Both the position numbers and the translations under genes were made by a program. Positions 42,368-49,616 of a stretch of DNA of 64,000 nt are shown piece by piece. Below the pieces are notes generated by a model, which saw only the letters and a list, made by a program, of their open reading frames with translations, ran no database searches and was not told where the DNA came from. The first letter of the stretch is position 1. Each line of letters begins with the position of its first letter. The stretch is from Selenomonadaceae bacterium (GTDB taxonomy: Bacteria; Bacillota; Negativicutes; Selenomonadales; Selenomonadaceae), in the NCBI GenBank assembly GCA_017614505.1, contig JAGABT010000017.1, positions 62,001-126,000 on the forward strand, read 5' to 3'.

Positions 42368-42706
42368 TTATTTAATGTTTCTAAGAATCTCAATGACGTT
42401 ATCAGCGCCGATATGTTGGTCGTTACCTGTGAGAAGAAAGCCGCTGTACAAATTTGGTTTGTCATCGTAATGAATCTGACAGCCGGCAAAGGGATGGAAA
42501 CCTTGTCTATGGTTGTTGTCGACTACGTTTTCGAGAAAACTCTGGAGTTCCTTCGCGGCGGCTGCTTCGTTGCCTGCAACCAGCGGCGTCTTGAACTTCG
42601 CAAGCCCTTCAACCTGCAGGCGGTTCATCAGCGCCATTGTTTCAATTCCGCTGCCGCCGACTACTTTGTCGAGCTCCGCATCTTTCAAAATTTCGTTATC
42701 TGCCAT
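42368..42706 (-). CDS. Double-glycine-leader protein E
   Basis: 112 residues. Leader MADNEILKDAELDKVVGG (18 residues). The mature part begins SGIETMALMNRLQVEGL and is Ala/Asn/Asp-rich with one Cys; YSGFLLTGNDQHIGADNVIEIL closes it. Only the start of the mature region and the terminal helix resemble proteins C and D, so it is the most divergent full-length member. AGAAGGGAATG precedes ATG 42706. Promoter copy E and a strong terminator flank it. Confidence 0.72.
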   Translation of the reverse strand: MADNEILKDAELDKVVGGSGIETMALMNRLQVEGLAKFKTPLVAGNEAAAAKELQSFLENVVDNNHRQGFHPFAGCQIHYDDKPNLYSGFLLTGNDQHIGADNVIEILRNIK

Positions 42707-42735
42707 TTAAATCATTCCCTTCTGTTTTCTGCACG

Positions 42736-42764
42736 TTATACGCCGGATTTAAAAAAATATTAAG
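42736..42764 (-). promoter_or_regulatory. GG-family promoter, copy E
   Basis: Minus strand CTTAAT (42764-42759), 17 bp with AAATCCGGC, GTATAA (42741-42736). Confidence 0.75.
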
Positions 42765-42781
42765 AGCCGGCGAAAAAATTT

Positions 42782-43015
42782 TTAACGTGTAGTTGGCAGG
42801 TAGCCGCCTTTGTATTGGTCAAGAATAATCTGCCACGCGGCGTCATTGCTGATTTCGGCGCCGTTGAATTTGTAGCGCCCGTCGCCGAAGTTATCAATTC
42901 CGAAAAGCGCGAAGGCTCTTTTGAGCGCGGCAGTGTCGCGGTTACCGGCGCGCCCCAGCAGTACGCCCAAATCTTTGAATTTGCGAATGTCAGATTCAGT
43001 CTGCGAAAAATTCAT
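42782..43015 (-). CDS. Leaderless paralogue (G) of the double-glycine family
   Basis: 77 residues: MNFSQTESDIRKFKDLGVL, then LKRAFALFGIDNFG, YKFNGAEISNDAAWQII and a short tail. It aligns with the mature region of proteins C and D but has no leader and no family promoter. ATG 43015 lies inside the end of lysC, overlapping it by 20 bases in another frame; no ribosome binding site is obvious, so it is probably made by coupling to lysC. It may be an immunity-type or decayed copy. Confidence 0.6.
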   Translation of the reverse strand: MNFSQTESDIRKFKDLGVLLGRAGNRDTAALKRAFALFGIDNFGDGRYKFNGAEISNDAAWQIILDQYKGGYLPTTR

Positions 43016-44228
43016 CGTGAATGGAGTTGACGGCTTCGGTGAGCTGCGAGGCTTTGATAAGGCAGGAAACACTGATTTCGCTGGTGCTGATAATGTCGAT
43101 ATTGACATCAGCGCGGGCGAGGGCGCCGAACATTCTGGCGGCGATACCAGGCTTGCCGAGCATACCGGCGCCGACGATTGAAACTTTCGCCACGTCTTCT
43201 TCAACGAGCACGGCAATAGCGTTAATCTGCTCAGCAACGCGGTCGACAACTTTTTTGGCTTCGGGCAAATCTTCAAGCTTGATCGTGAAGACCATGTCGG
43301 TGATATTTTTTTCGAGGTTGCGAATGCTCTGAACAATCATGTCAACGTCAATGTGAGCGTCGGCGAGCGCGGAAAAAATGGTATGAGCAACGCCAGGAAC
43401 ATTTTCAACGCCGAGCACGGCGATTTTGGCAACTTTCTGGTCGTGCGCCACGCCGCGAATTTCAAAATCTTTATCTTCCAAAGTGTAATCCTCCCTGATA
43501 ATCGTGCCGGTTTTGTCTGAAAAAGTCGAGCGGACGTGAATGGGAATGTTGAAGTACTGCCCCATTTCAACAGAGCGCGGATTCATAACGCCAGCGCCGA
43601 GCCTTGCCATTTCCAGCATTTCGTAGTAGGTAATTTCCTTCATCTTGCGGGCGTTCTTGACGATACGCGGGTCGGCAGAGTAAACGCCGTCAACGTCGGT
43701 AAAAATTTCGCACTCGTCAGCCTTGAGCGAGCCAGCCAGCGCGACTGCCGAAGTATCCGAGCCGCCGCGTCCCAGCGTCACGGGGTCGCCGAATTTATCC
43801 GCGCCCTGAAAGCCCGCCACGACGACGATATTTCCCTTTTCAAGCTCTTCGATAACTCGCGCAGGTTTTATCCCCAGAATCCTGCCCTTCGTGTGCACGG
43901 AATTTGTCCGCATACCAATCATCGGACCGGTAAGCGAAATTGCGGGGTGACCCAGCTTTTGAAAAGCCATTGCCAGCAGCGCGATTGAAATTTGCTCGCC
44001 GGTCGTAAGCAGCATATCCATTTCGCGTAAATACTGCGCCTTGTATGGCTGGTTGTCAATCCCTTCCGCCAGCGTTATCAGATTATCTGTAGAATCGCCC
44101 ATCGCCGAAACGACGACGACAATTTTATCATCAGGATTTTTTTCGCTCAAAATGCGGCGCGCCACGTTCAAAATCTTTTCCGTCGTAGCAACCGAACTGC
44201 CGCCGAATTTCTTTACAATCAGAGCCAA
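42996..44228 (-). CDS. lysC: Aspartate kinase (monofunctional)
   Basis: 410 residues with the kinase start VKKFGGSSVATTEKI, GRGGSDTSAVALA, FTDVDGVYSADPR and two C-terminal ACT domains (KIAVLGVENVPGVAHTIFS, KVSIVGAGMLGKPGIAARMF). It phosphorylates aspartate for the lysine, threonine and methionine pathway and is expected to be feedback regulated through the ACT domains. TTG 44228 follows CAAGGAGG. A leaderless double-glycine paralogue starts within its last codons. Confidence 0.96.
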   Translation of the reverse strand: MALIVKKFGGSSVATTEKILNVARRILSEKNPDDKIVVVVSAMGDSTDNLITLAEGIDNQPYKAQYLREMDMLLTTGEQISIALLAMAFQKLGHPAISLTGPMIGMRTNSVHTKGRILGIKPARVIEELEKGNIVVVAGFQGADKFGDPVTLGRGGSDTSAVALAGSLKADECEIFTDVDGVYSADPRIVKNARKMKEITYYEMLEMARLGAGVMNPRSVEMGQYFNIPIHVRSTFSDKTGTIIREDYTLEDKDFEIRGVAHDQKVAKIAVLGVENVPGVAHTIFSALADAHIDVDMIVQSIRNLEKNITDMVFTIKLEDLPEAKKVVDRVAEQINAIAVLVEEDVAKVSIVGAGMLGKPGIAARMFGALARADVNIDIISTSEISVSCLIKASQLTEAVNSIHDEFFAD

Positions 44229-44309
44229 TTTTTCTGCCTCCTTGAAGGTGAAACTCCTGCAATTTTAGCAAAGTTTCCGCGCCGCGTCAATTCTGCGGGT
44301 TTTAATAGT

Positions 44310-44360
44310 TTAGTCAGGTTAGTCAGTTTAGTCAGTTTAGTCAGTTTTGTCAGTTTAGTA
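44310..44360. repeat. 9-bp tandem repeat
   Basis: Five and a half units of TTAGTCAGT (first unit ends GG, fifth reads TTTGTCAGT) lie between lysC and repeat copy 4. Low-complexity array likely to vary between strains. Confidence 0.85.
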
Positions 44361-44361
44361 T

Positions 44362-44463
44362 CTACTTTCTTTCGGTGCGAAAGAAAGTAGCAAAGAAAGC
44401 AGCCCGCTGAAATCGCGTCCAGCGATTTGCGCGGGCGGCGCCACGTCCATGTGGCGCCTCTTC
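44362..44463 (-). repeat. Three-hairpin dispersed element, copy 4
   Basis: Minus orientation, starting about 12 bases after the CYTH stop. Hairpin 1 GGCGCCAC/GTGGCGCC (44458-44451/44444-44437, loop ATGGAC), hairpin 2 outer GCCCGC/GCGGGC (44436-44431/44407-44402), inner AAATCGC/GCGATTT, loop TGGAC, hairpin 3 13 bp (44390-44378/44374-44362). Compared with copy 2 one base pair of hairpin 1 changes on both sides. Confidence 0.85.
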
Positions 44464-44474
44464 TAACTTATGCG

Positions 44475-44921
44475 TTAGGTTAAAACCAGTCGGGAATTAT
44501 AATAATTCGGGTCGCTGGAAACTTCCGCGCCAATCCATTCCGGCAGTTCAACAGTTTCATCGGCAGAATTAAGCTCGACTTCCGCCAGAATCAAACCCGC
44601 GTGCCGCCCCTCAAAAATATCGATTTCAAAAATATGTCCGCTGTACTCAACTTTGTAGCGCGTCTTCTCCAAAGTTCTGGGCGCGCAAAGTTTCAGCATT
44701 TCCTCGGCGTCGGTCACAGGAATTTCGTACTCGTATTCGTGGCGGACAATCCCGTCGTTGGCGGATTTAATCGTGATGAAAGCGCGCGCGCCCTTCGTCC
44801 GAACGCGAACCGTAGGCTCGGTGCAAAGGTAGCCCTGCACGATTTTTTCGCCGCCGGTTAAATTCAGCGCAGCAAATTTTTTCGCGTCAACAAGAAACTT
44901 TCGCTCAATTTCAAGTGCCAT
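44475..44921 (-). CDS. CYTH domain protein (triphosphate tunnel metalloenzyme)
   Basis: 148 residues. It opens with the EIERKFLV motif (ExExK) of the family, followed by the barrel strands TVRVRTKGARAFITIKS, EYEYEIPVTDAEEML, KTRYKVEYSGHIFEIDIFEG and LILAEVEL, giving the inward-facing Arg/Lys/Glu residues that bind triphosphate and metal. Members hydrolyse inorganic triphosphate or make cAMP; the short single-domain form suggests a triphosphatase. Repeat copy 4 begins right after its stop. Confidence 0.92.
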   Translation of the reverse strand: MALEIERKFLVDAKKFAALNLTGGEKIVQGYLCTEPTVRVRTKGARAFITIKSANDGIVRHEYEYEIPVTDAEEMLKLCAPRTLEKTRYKVEYSGHIFEIDIFEGRHAGLILAEVELNSADETVELPEWIGAEVSSDPNYYNSRLVLT

Positions 44922-44975
44922 AAAAATCCCTCCAGTTTCGGCTATGATAATGCGGCGGCGGATTTTTGTAAAGCC

Positions 44976-45004
44976 TTGCGAAATTCCGGCAATGCTGGTA
45001 AAAT
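44976..45004 (+). promoter_or_regulatory. Promoter of dnaX
   Basis: TTGCGA (44976-44981) and TAAAAT (44999-45004), 17-bp spacing, divergent from the CYTH gene. Confidence 0.65.
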
Positions 45005-45038
45005 TACCGAAAATATTTTGAAAGGCGGTAAAACTGGC

Positions 45039-46496
45039 GTGGCTTACGAAGCACTATACACGCGCGGGCGTCCGAAAAATCTGGCGCAGCTCGTCGGGCA
45101 GGAACATATCGCACGGGCGCTGACCCGCGCTGTTATGAGCAACCGGCTTTCGCATGCCTATCTGCTTGTAGGAACGCGCGGCACCGGCAAAACTACCACG
45201 GCGCGCATTCTCGCCAAAACTATGAACTGCGAAACCGTCCTCGACGCGCAGAAAACCGGCAGGACTCTGGCGCCCGCTGAAATTCCCTGCGGAAAATGCC
45301 CCGCCTGCCTGTCAATCGAATCTTCGCCAGATAACGTGGAGTTCGACGCCGCGTCCAATCGCTCAGTTGAAGACATCACGCGGCTTTTATCCACGGCGTA
45401 CATGGCGCCGCTCCAATCCCGCGTCAAAACCTTCATCATCGACGAAATTCACATGCTGTCGAACGAGGCGATAAACTCAATCCTCAAGCTAATCGAAGAG
45501 CCGCCGCCGAACGTGGCTTTTTTCCTTGCGACGACCGAGCTCAACAAAGTTCCAATGACAATCCGCTCGCGCTGTCAGGTTCTGAATTTCCGGCTTATTC
45601 CGCCGGACAGAATCGAAAACTATCTGCAGAAATTTGCCGCGCGACTGGCAGTCGAACTTGAAGACGCCGCCGCTAAGAAAATCGCCCGCCTCGCTGAAGG
45701 TTCAATGCGCGACGCAATTACTTACCTTGACCAGTGCTACGCCATGGCGGATAAAAAAATTTCCCTCGCCGACGTGAACGATACGCTCGGTCTTGTTTCT
45801 GACGCTGACCTTGACGAAATTATTTCCGCCGTAAAGTCTCAAAATCGCGCAGAAGTTGCAAAATCAATCAGCCACGCCTTCCAGTCCGGCTTATCGTCAG
45901 TTTCAATCGCCGAATCGCTGATAACGCGGCTGCGGGATTTGGAATTTGAAATTCTGCGGCGGCAAAACGATTCGGAACTGCGGATTCTTGACAGATTCAT
46001 AGACGCGCTGAGGAAAGCCGCGCAGGAAATGCAGAGCTCCGGCGTGCCGGATATAATTCTGGAAATGACGCTGATGAAACTCGCCGCGCCGGAATTTGTC
46101 CCAGTCGCGCAGGTTCCCGCCGTTTCAAATATCCCCAGCGCCGGCAAAACGCTCACAGGCAACCTTGACGCTGATAAAAAAATTCTCTATGATATTGTCG
46201 CAAAAGCTAGTCCTTCTTTGCGCGGTGTTCTGAATGACGCGGTTTTCACGCAAACTTCCGCTGATTCGGTTACGCTGACTTTCAAATCTAAAAAAAGGTG
46301 TGAATATTTCAGCGTGAGCGACAGAACTGCACTTGAAAAACTTTTTGAGGCGGAATTTGGGCGCAAGATTAAAATTGAGACCAGCGTCGATGAAAATCTT
46401 GCCAACCCCAGCCTCGACCGCGTAGACGCGGCGCACAGAGAATTTCTCACAAAGACGATGGATATTTTCCAAACCGATACATTTGAAAAAATTTGA
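45039..46496 (+). CDS. dnaX: DNA polymerase III subunit gamma/tau
   Basis: 485 residues. AAA+ clamp-loader ATPase with GTRGTGKTTTARILAK (Walker A), a C4 zinc module (CGKCPACLSI with flanking Cys), FIIDEIHML (Walker B) and SRCQVLNF. Domain III and a short tau-like C-terminus follow. It drives loading of the sliding clamp. GTG 45039 preceded by AAAGGCGG is chosen; the longer upstream frame covers the promoter. ybaB follows 18 bases later. Confidence 0.93.
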   Translation: MAYEALYTRGRPKNLAQLVGQEHIARALTRAVMSNRLSHAYLLVGTRGTGKTTTARILAKTMNCETVLDAQKTGRTLAPAEIPCGKCPACLSIESSPDNVEFDAASNRSVEDITRLLSTAYMAPLQSRVKTFIIDEIHMLSNEAINSILKLIEEPPPNVAFFLATTELNKVPMTIRSRCQVLNFRLIPPDRIENYLQKFAARLAVELEDAAAKKIARLAEGSMRDAITYLDQCYAMADKKISLADVNDTLGLVSDADLDEIISAVKSQNRAEVAKSISHAFQSGLSSVSIAESLITRLRDLEFEILRRQNDSELRILDRFIDALRKAAQEMQSSGVPDIILEMTLMKLAAPEFVPVAQVPAVSNIPSAGKTLTGNLDADKKILYDIVAKASPSLRGVLNDAVFTQTSADSVTLTFKSKKRCEYFSVSDRTALEKLFEAEFGRKIKIETSVDENLANPSLDRVDAAHREFLTKTMDIFQTDTFEKI

Positions 46497-46514
46497 CGCA
46501 AGGAGTAGATTTTA

Positions 46515-46904
46515 ATGACACAAAATGCAGGCGGATTCAATCTTGGCGAAATTATCAAGCAGGCGCAGATTCTGCAGCAGAGTTTCGAGGCGAATAAGCA
46601 GAAACTCAAGCAGGAAACAGCAACGGCGTCCGTGGGCGGCAACATGGTTACGGCGACGGTCGACGGCGAAAAACAGCTCAAGGACATTAAAATTTCGCCG
46701 GAACTGCTCAGCGAAGATGTCAGCACGATTGAAGACCTTATCGTCAGCGCAGTCAACGCCGCGAACGTCGAAATTGACAAGAAAATCAACGCGAACATGG
46801 CGGCTTTCGCAGGCAATGCGCTTGGCGGATTGGGCGGCGCCAATGGGCTCGGCGATATGGCGGATATGCTCAGCAACCTGCTCGGCGGCGCTCCTAAAAA
46901 ATAA
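46515..46904 (+). CDS. YbaB/EbfC nucleoid-associated protein
   Basis: 129 residues. It keeps the family core (IIKQAQILQQSFEANKQKL, TATVDGEKQLKDIKISPELL, EDLIVSAVNAANVEIDKKI) and a Gly/Met-rich C-terminus. It binds DNA as a dimer. It follows dnaX as in most bacteria, but the usual third gene recR is not here. Start ATG 46515 after CAAGGAGTAG. Confidence 0.94.
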   Translation: MTQNAGGFNLGEIIKQAQILQQSFEANKQKLKQETATASVGGNMVTATVDGEKQLKDIKISPELLSEDVSTIEDLIVSAVNAANVEIDKKINANMAAFAGNALGGLGGANGLGDMADMLSNLLGGAPKK

Positions 46905-46970
46905 TACACGGCGCACTTTCCCTGCCGCTCAGTTTAGGGCGGCTCTTTTTTTTAAGGGAGTGAAATTGAT

Positions 46971-48989
46971 TTGCAGAATTTAACCAGAGTGGCGGAGAAA
47001 ATGCCTGGCGGATTTTTTATCTACCGCGCGGACGCCAGCGAGGAGCTTCTCTACGCGAATGACGTTATGCTGGACATTTTCGGCTGCGCGACGCCCGAAG
47101 AGTTCAGGGAGCTTACCGGCAATTCTTTCAAAGGTATCGTACACCCCGACGATTTGGACGAAGTTCACGCGTCGATTGCGCGGCAGATTGCCAGCAATGA
47201 CAGGAACGTAGACTACGTGGAGTATCGCATTCGGCGCAGGGACGGCATGATTCGCTGGGTCGACGATTACGGGCGGTTCGTTCGCACCAAAGATGACGGC
47301 GACGTTTTTTACGTTTTCATTCGCGATATTACCGACCTGCGGTCGACGCGCGATGAAAATCTCCGCCGCGAAAAGGTTATCGAAGGCTTGAGCGTTGGTT
47401 TCGCGTCGATTTATCTGCTGAATCTGAATACCGGCACAATGCGTCCTTACCGCCTTGAAAATGAGTACTTTAAAAAAATTACCGCCGAGCTCGGTCTGAC
47501 GGACGCGGAAAAAGTCAACTGGCATGACGTTCTGGGTCTTTACGCCGAACGCTTCGTTCTGCCGGAAGATAAGAATCTTTACCTTGGCGAAATTGACGCT
47601 GAAAAAATTCACGCGCGTTTGAAAGAGGAGCCGACCTACAACGTTACCTACCGCTGCTGGGGCGAGGCGGATAAGCCAATTTTTATGGAAATGTCAATTT
47701 CGCGCGTCGACAGTGACGAATCTGGGCGCCACGTCGTTATGAGTTACCGCGATATTACCGAGCAGTTTTCAAGAGTCCGCCGCGAACTGGCTGAAAAACT
47801 CAATATGGAAATGGCGCTGGAACGCGAACGCCACGCCAATGAAATTAAGGCGTCGTTCCTTTTCAACATTTCCCACGATATTCGCACGCCGATGAATGCG
47901 ATTATGGGTTTCACCGAGCTGGCAAAGCACCACCTGCGCGAGCCGGAGCTGCTAAGCACGTACCTGGAAAAAGTAGACGAGGCGAATCATCATTTAATCG
48001 CGCTGATTGACGACCTGCTGGAAATGAGCCGCATTGATTACGGGCGCATTGAAATTAAATCCGAGCCGTGCGATTTGCATGAACAGATAGGTCTTGTGCT
48101 GGACATGTTCCGCCCGTTCGCGTATGAAAAACATCTCAAGGTTGAAGAAGATGTGGATTTGCCGCCGGACGAAGTTTTCATGGACGCGCTGAGGTTCCGC
48201 CGGATAATGAGCAACCTGATGAGCAACGCCGTCAAGTTCACGCCTGCAAAGGGTTCGATTAAAATTTCCGCGCGGCGCAGGCAGATTTCCGATTCCGGCT
48301 ACGCGCGCTACCAGTTCACGATTGAAGATACCGGCGTCGGAATGACTGAAGATTTCATGCACAAAATGTACGACGCCTTCGAGCGCGAAGAAACTTCCAC
48401 GCGCACCGGCTACATTGGCACAGGTCTGGGTCTGGCTATCACGAAAAAGCTGCTGGACATTATGGGCGGCTCAATTTCCGTCAAGAGCAAAAAAGGCGAA
48501 GGCTCAACCTTCACCGTGGATTTGCCGCTGAAACTCGTCGAACATCACAACGAAAATGCGCCAGCAAATGAGCCTGAAATTCTCAAGCACTCCGACGAGC
48601 GCAGGATTTTGCTCGTCGAGGACATTGAAGTCAACCGCATGCTTGCTGAGGCGATTCTTACTGAAGCGGGATTTCTCGTCGAATCAGTTCCCGACGGCTC
48701 CGACGCCGTGGAAATTATCAAAAGCCGCTCGCCCTGGTACTACGATCTGGTTTTGATGGATATTCAGATGCCGGTTATGAACGGCTACGAGGCAACGCGT
48801 TCGATTCGCGCGCTCGGCAGGGAAGATACCAGCGCGCTGCCGATTATCGCGCTGAGTGCAAACGCCCGCGATGAAGACAGGCGCATGAGCATGGAAAGCG
48901 GCATGAACAATCACATTGCCAAGCCGTTCGACATTGCTCATCTTATCGCCACGATTGACGAATACATAGCCGCCACCATAAAAAAATAA
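46971..48989 (+). CDS. PAS-domain hybrid sensor histidine kinase
   Basis: 672 residues, no membrane segment, so cytosolic. A PAS domain (residues about 5-125, with VHPDDLDEVHA and RIRRRDGMIRWVDDYGR) is followed by a second PAS-like region, HisKA with FLFNISHDIRTPMNAIMGF (phospho-His near 300), HATPase with the N-box LMSNAVKFTPA and GTGLGLAI, and a C-terminal receiver (RILLVEDIEVNRMLAEA, VLMDIQMPVMNGYEA with phospho-Asp). TTG 46971 follows AAGGGAGTG. No adjacent response regulator; output presumably passes through the receiver to a phosphotransfer protein. Confidence 0.94.
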   Translation: MQNLTRVAEKMPGGFFIYRADASEELLYANDVMLDIFGCATPEEFRELTGNSFKGIVHPDDLDEVHASIARQIASNDRNVDYVEYRIRRRDGMIRWVDDYGRFVRTKDDGDVFYVFIRDITDLRSTRDENLRREKVIEGLSVGFASIYLLNLNTGTMRPYRLENEYFKKITAELGLTDAEKVNWHDVLGLYAERFVLPEDKNLYLGEIDAEKIHARLKEEPTYNVTYRCWGEADKPIFMEMSISRVDSDESGRHVVMSYRDITEQFSRVRRELAEKLNMEMALERERHANEIKASFLFNISHDIRTPMNAIMGFTELAKHHLREPELLSTYLEKVDEANHHLIALIDDLLEMSRIDYGRIEIKSEPCDLHEQIGLVLDMFRPFAYEKHLKVEEDVDLPPDEVFMDALRFRRIMSNLMSNAVKFTPAKGSIKISARRRQISDSGYARYQFTIEDTGVGMTEDFMHKMYDAFEREETSTRTGYIGTGLGLAITKKLLDIMGGSISVKSKKGEGSTFTVDLPLKLVEHHNENAPANEPEILKHSDERRILLVEDIEVNRMLAEAILTEAGFLVESVPDGSDAVEIIKSRSPWYYDLVLMDIQMPVMNGYEATRSIRALGREDTSALPIIALSANARDEDRRMSMESGMNNHIAKPFDIAHLIATIDEYIAATIKK

Positions 48990-48998
48990 ATTTGCATT

Positions 48999-49023
48999 GC
49001 CGCCATTGCGCGGCTTTTTTATT
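48999..49023 (+). terminator. Terminator after the histidine kinase
   Basis: GCCGC (48999-49003) pairs with GCGGC (49010-49014) and a T run follows. Confidence 0.75.
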
Positions 49024-49037
49024 TTCAGCGTCGCCGG

Positions 49038-49613
49038 CTAGATTTTATTTTCGCGCCCGTTAAGCAGCCGGACGATATTTTCCTTGTGCCGGAACGTTAT
49101 GAACGCCGCCGCCGCTACTCCAAAGATTACAAACGCCAGCTCGTAGCCGAACACCAGCGCGAGGATTGGCACAAGCACCGCCGCCACGATTGACCCCAGC
49201 GAGACGTAGCGCGTCGCCAGCACTATCGCCAGCCAGACAAGAAAAACTATCGACGTGACCGCCGGCATCATGAACGCTATGACGCCCAGACCCGTCGCTA
49301 CGCCCCTGCCGCCCTTGAACTTCAAAAATATACTGCACGCGTGTCCGAGTATCGCCAGCAAGCCCGCCAGCACCATTACGGTCGGCGTCCCTGCGAAAAT
49401 CTGCGCGAGCATGACGCTCAGCACGCCCTTCATGAAGTCCAGCGCGAATATTAGCAAGCCCGCCGGTTTTCCCAGCACGCGCCACGCATTTGTTGCGCCT
49501 AAATTCCCGCTGCCGTACCGCCGCAAATCTTTTTTCCAAATCAGCCGCCCGAAAATCAGTCCGTTCGGTATCGAGCCAAGCAGGTAGCTGACAATCAAAA
49601 CTAACGCTGTCAA
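49038..49613 (-). CDS. plsY: Acyl-phosphate:glycerol-3-phosphate acyltransferase PlsY
   Basis: 191 residues with five to six hydrophobic segments. Motifs: SYLLGSIPNGLIFGRL, GSGNLGATNAWRVLG (first active motif), and FKGGRGVATGLGV (second, glycerol-phosphate binding). It is the membrane partner of PlsX (28.6 kb). Start TTG 49613 lies 3 bases after the der stop, a tight der-plsY operon, so translation is probably coupled. Confidence 0.95.
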   Translation of the reverse strand: MTALVLIVSYLLGSIPNGLIFGRLIWKKDLRRYGSGNLGATNAWRVLGKPAGLLIFALDFMKGVLSVMLAQIFAGTPTVMVLAGLLAILGHACSIFLKFKGGRGVATGLGVIAFMMPAVTSIVFLVWLAIVLATRYVSLGSIVAAVLVPILALVFGYELAFVIFGVAAAAFITFRHKENIVRLLNGRENKI

Positions 49614-49616
49614 AAG

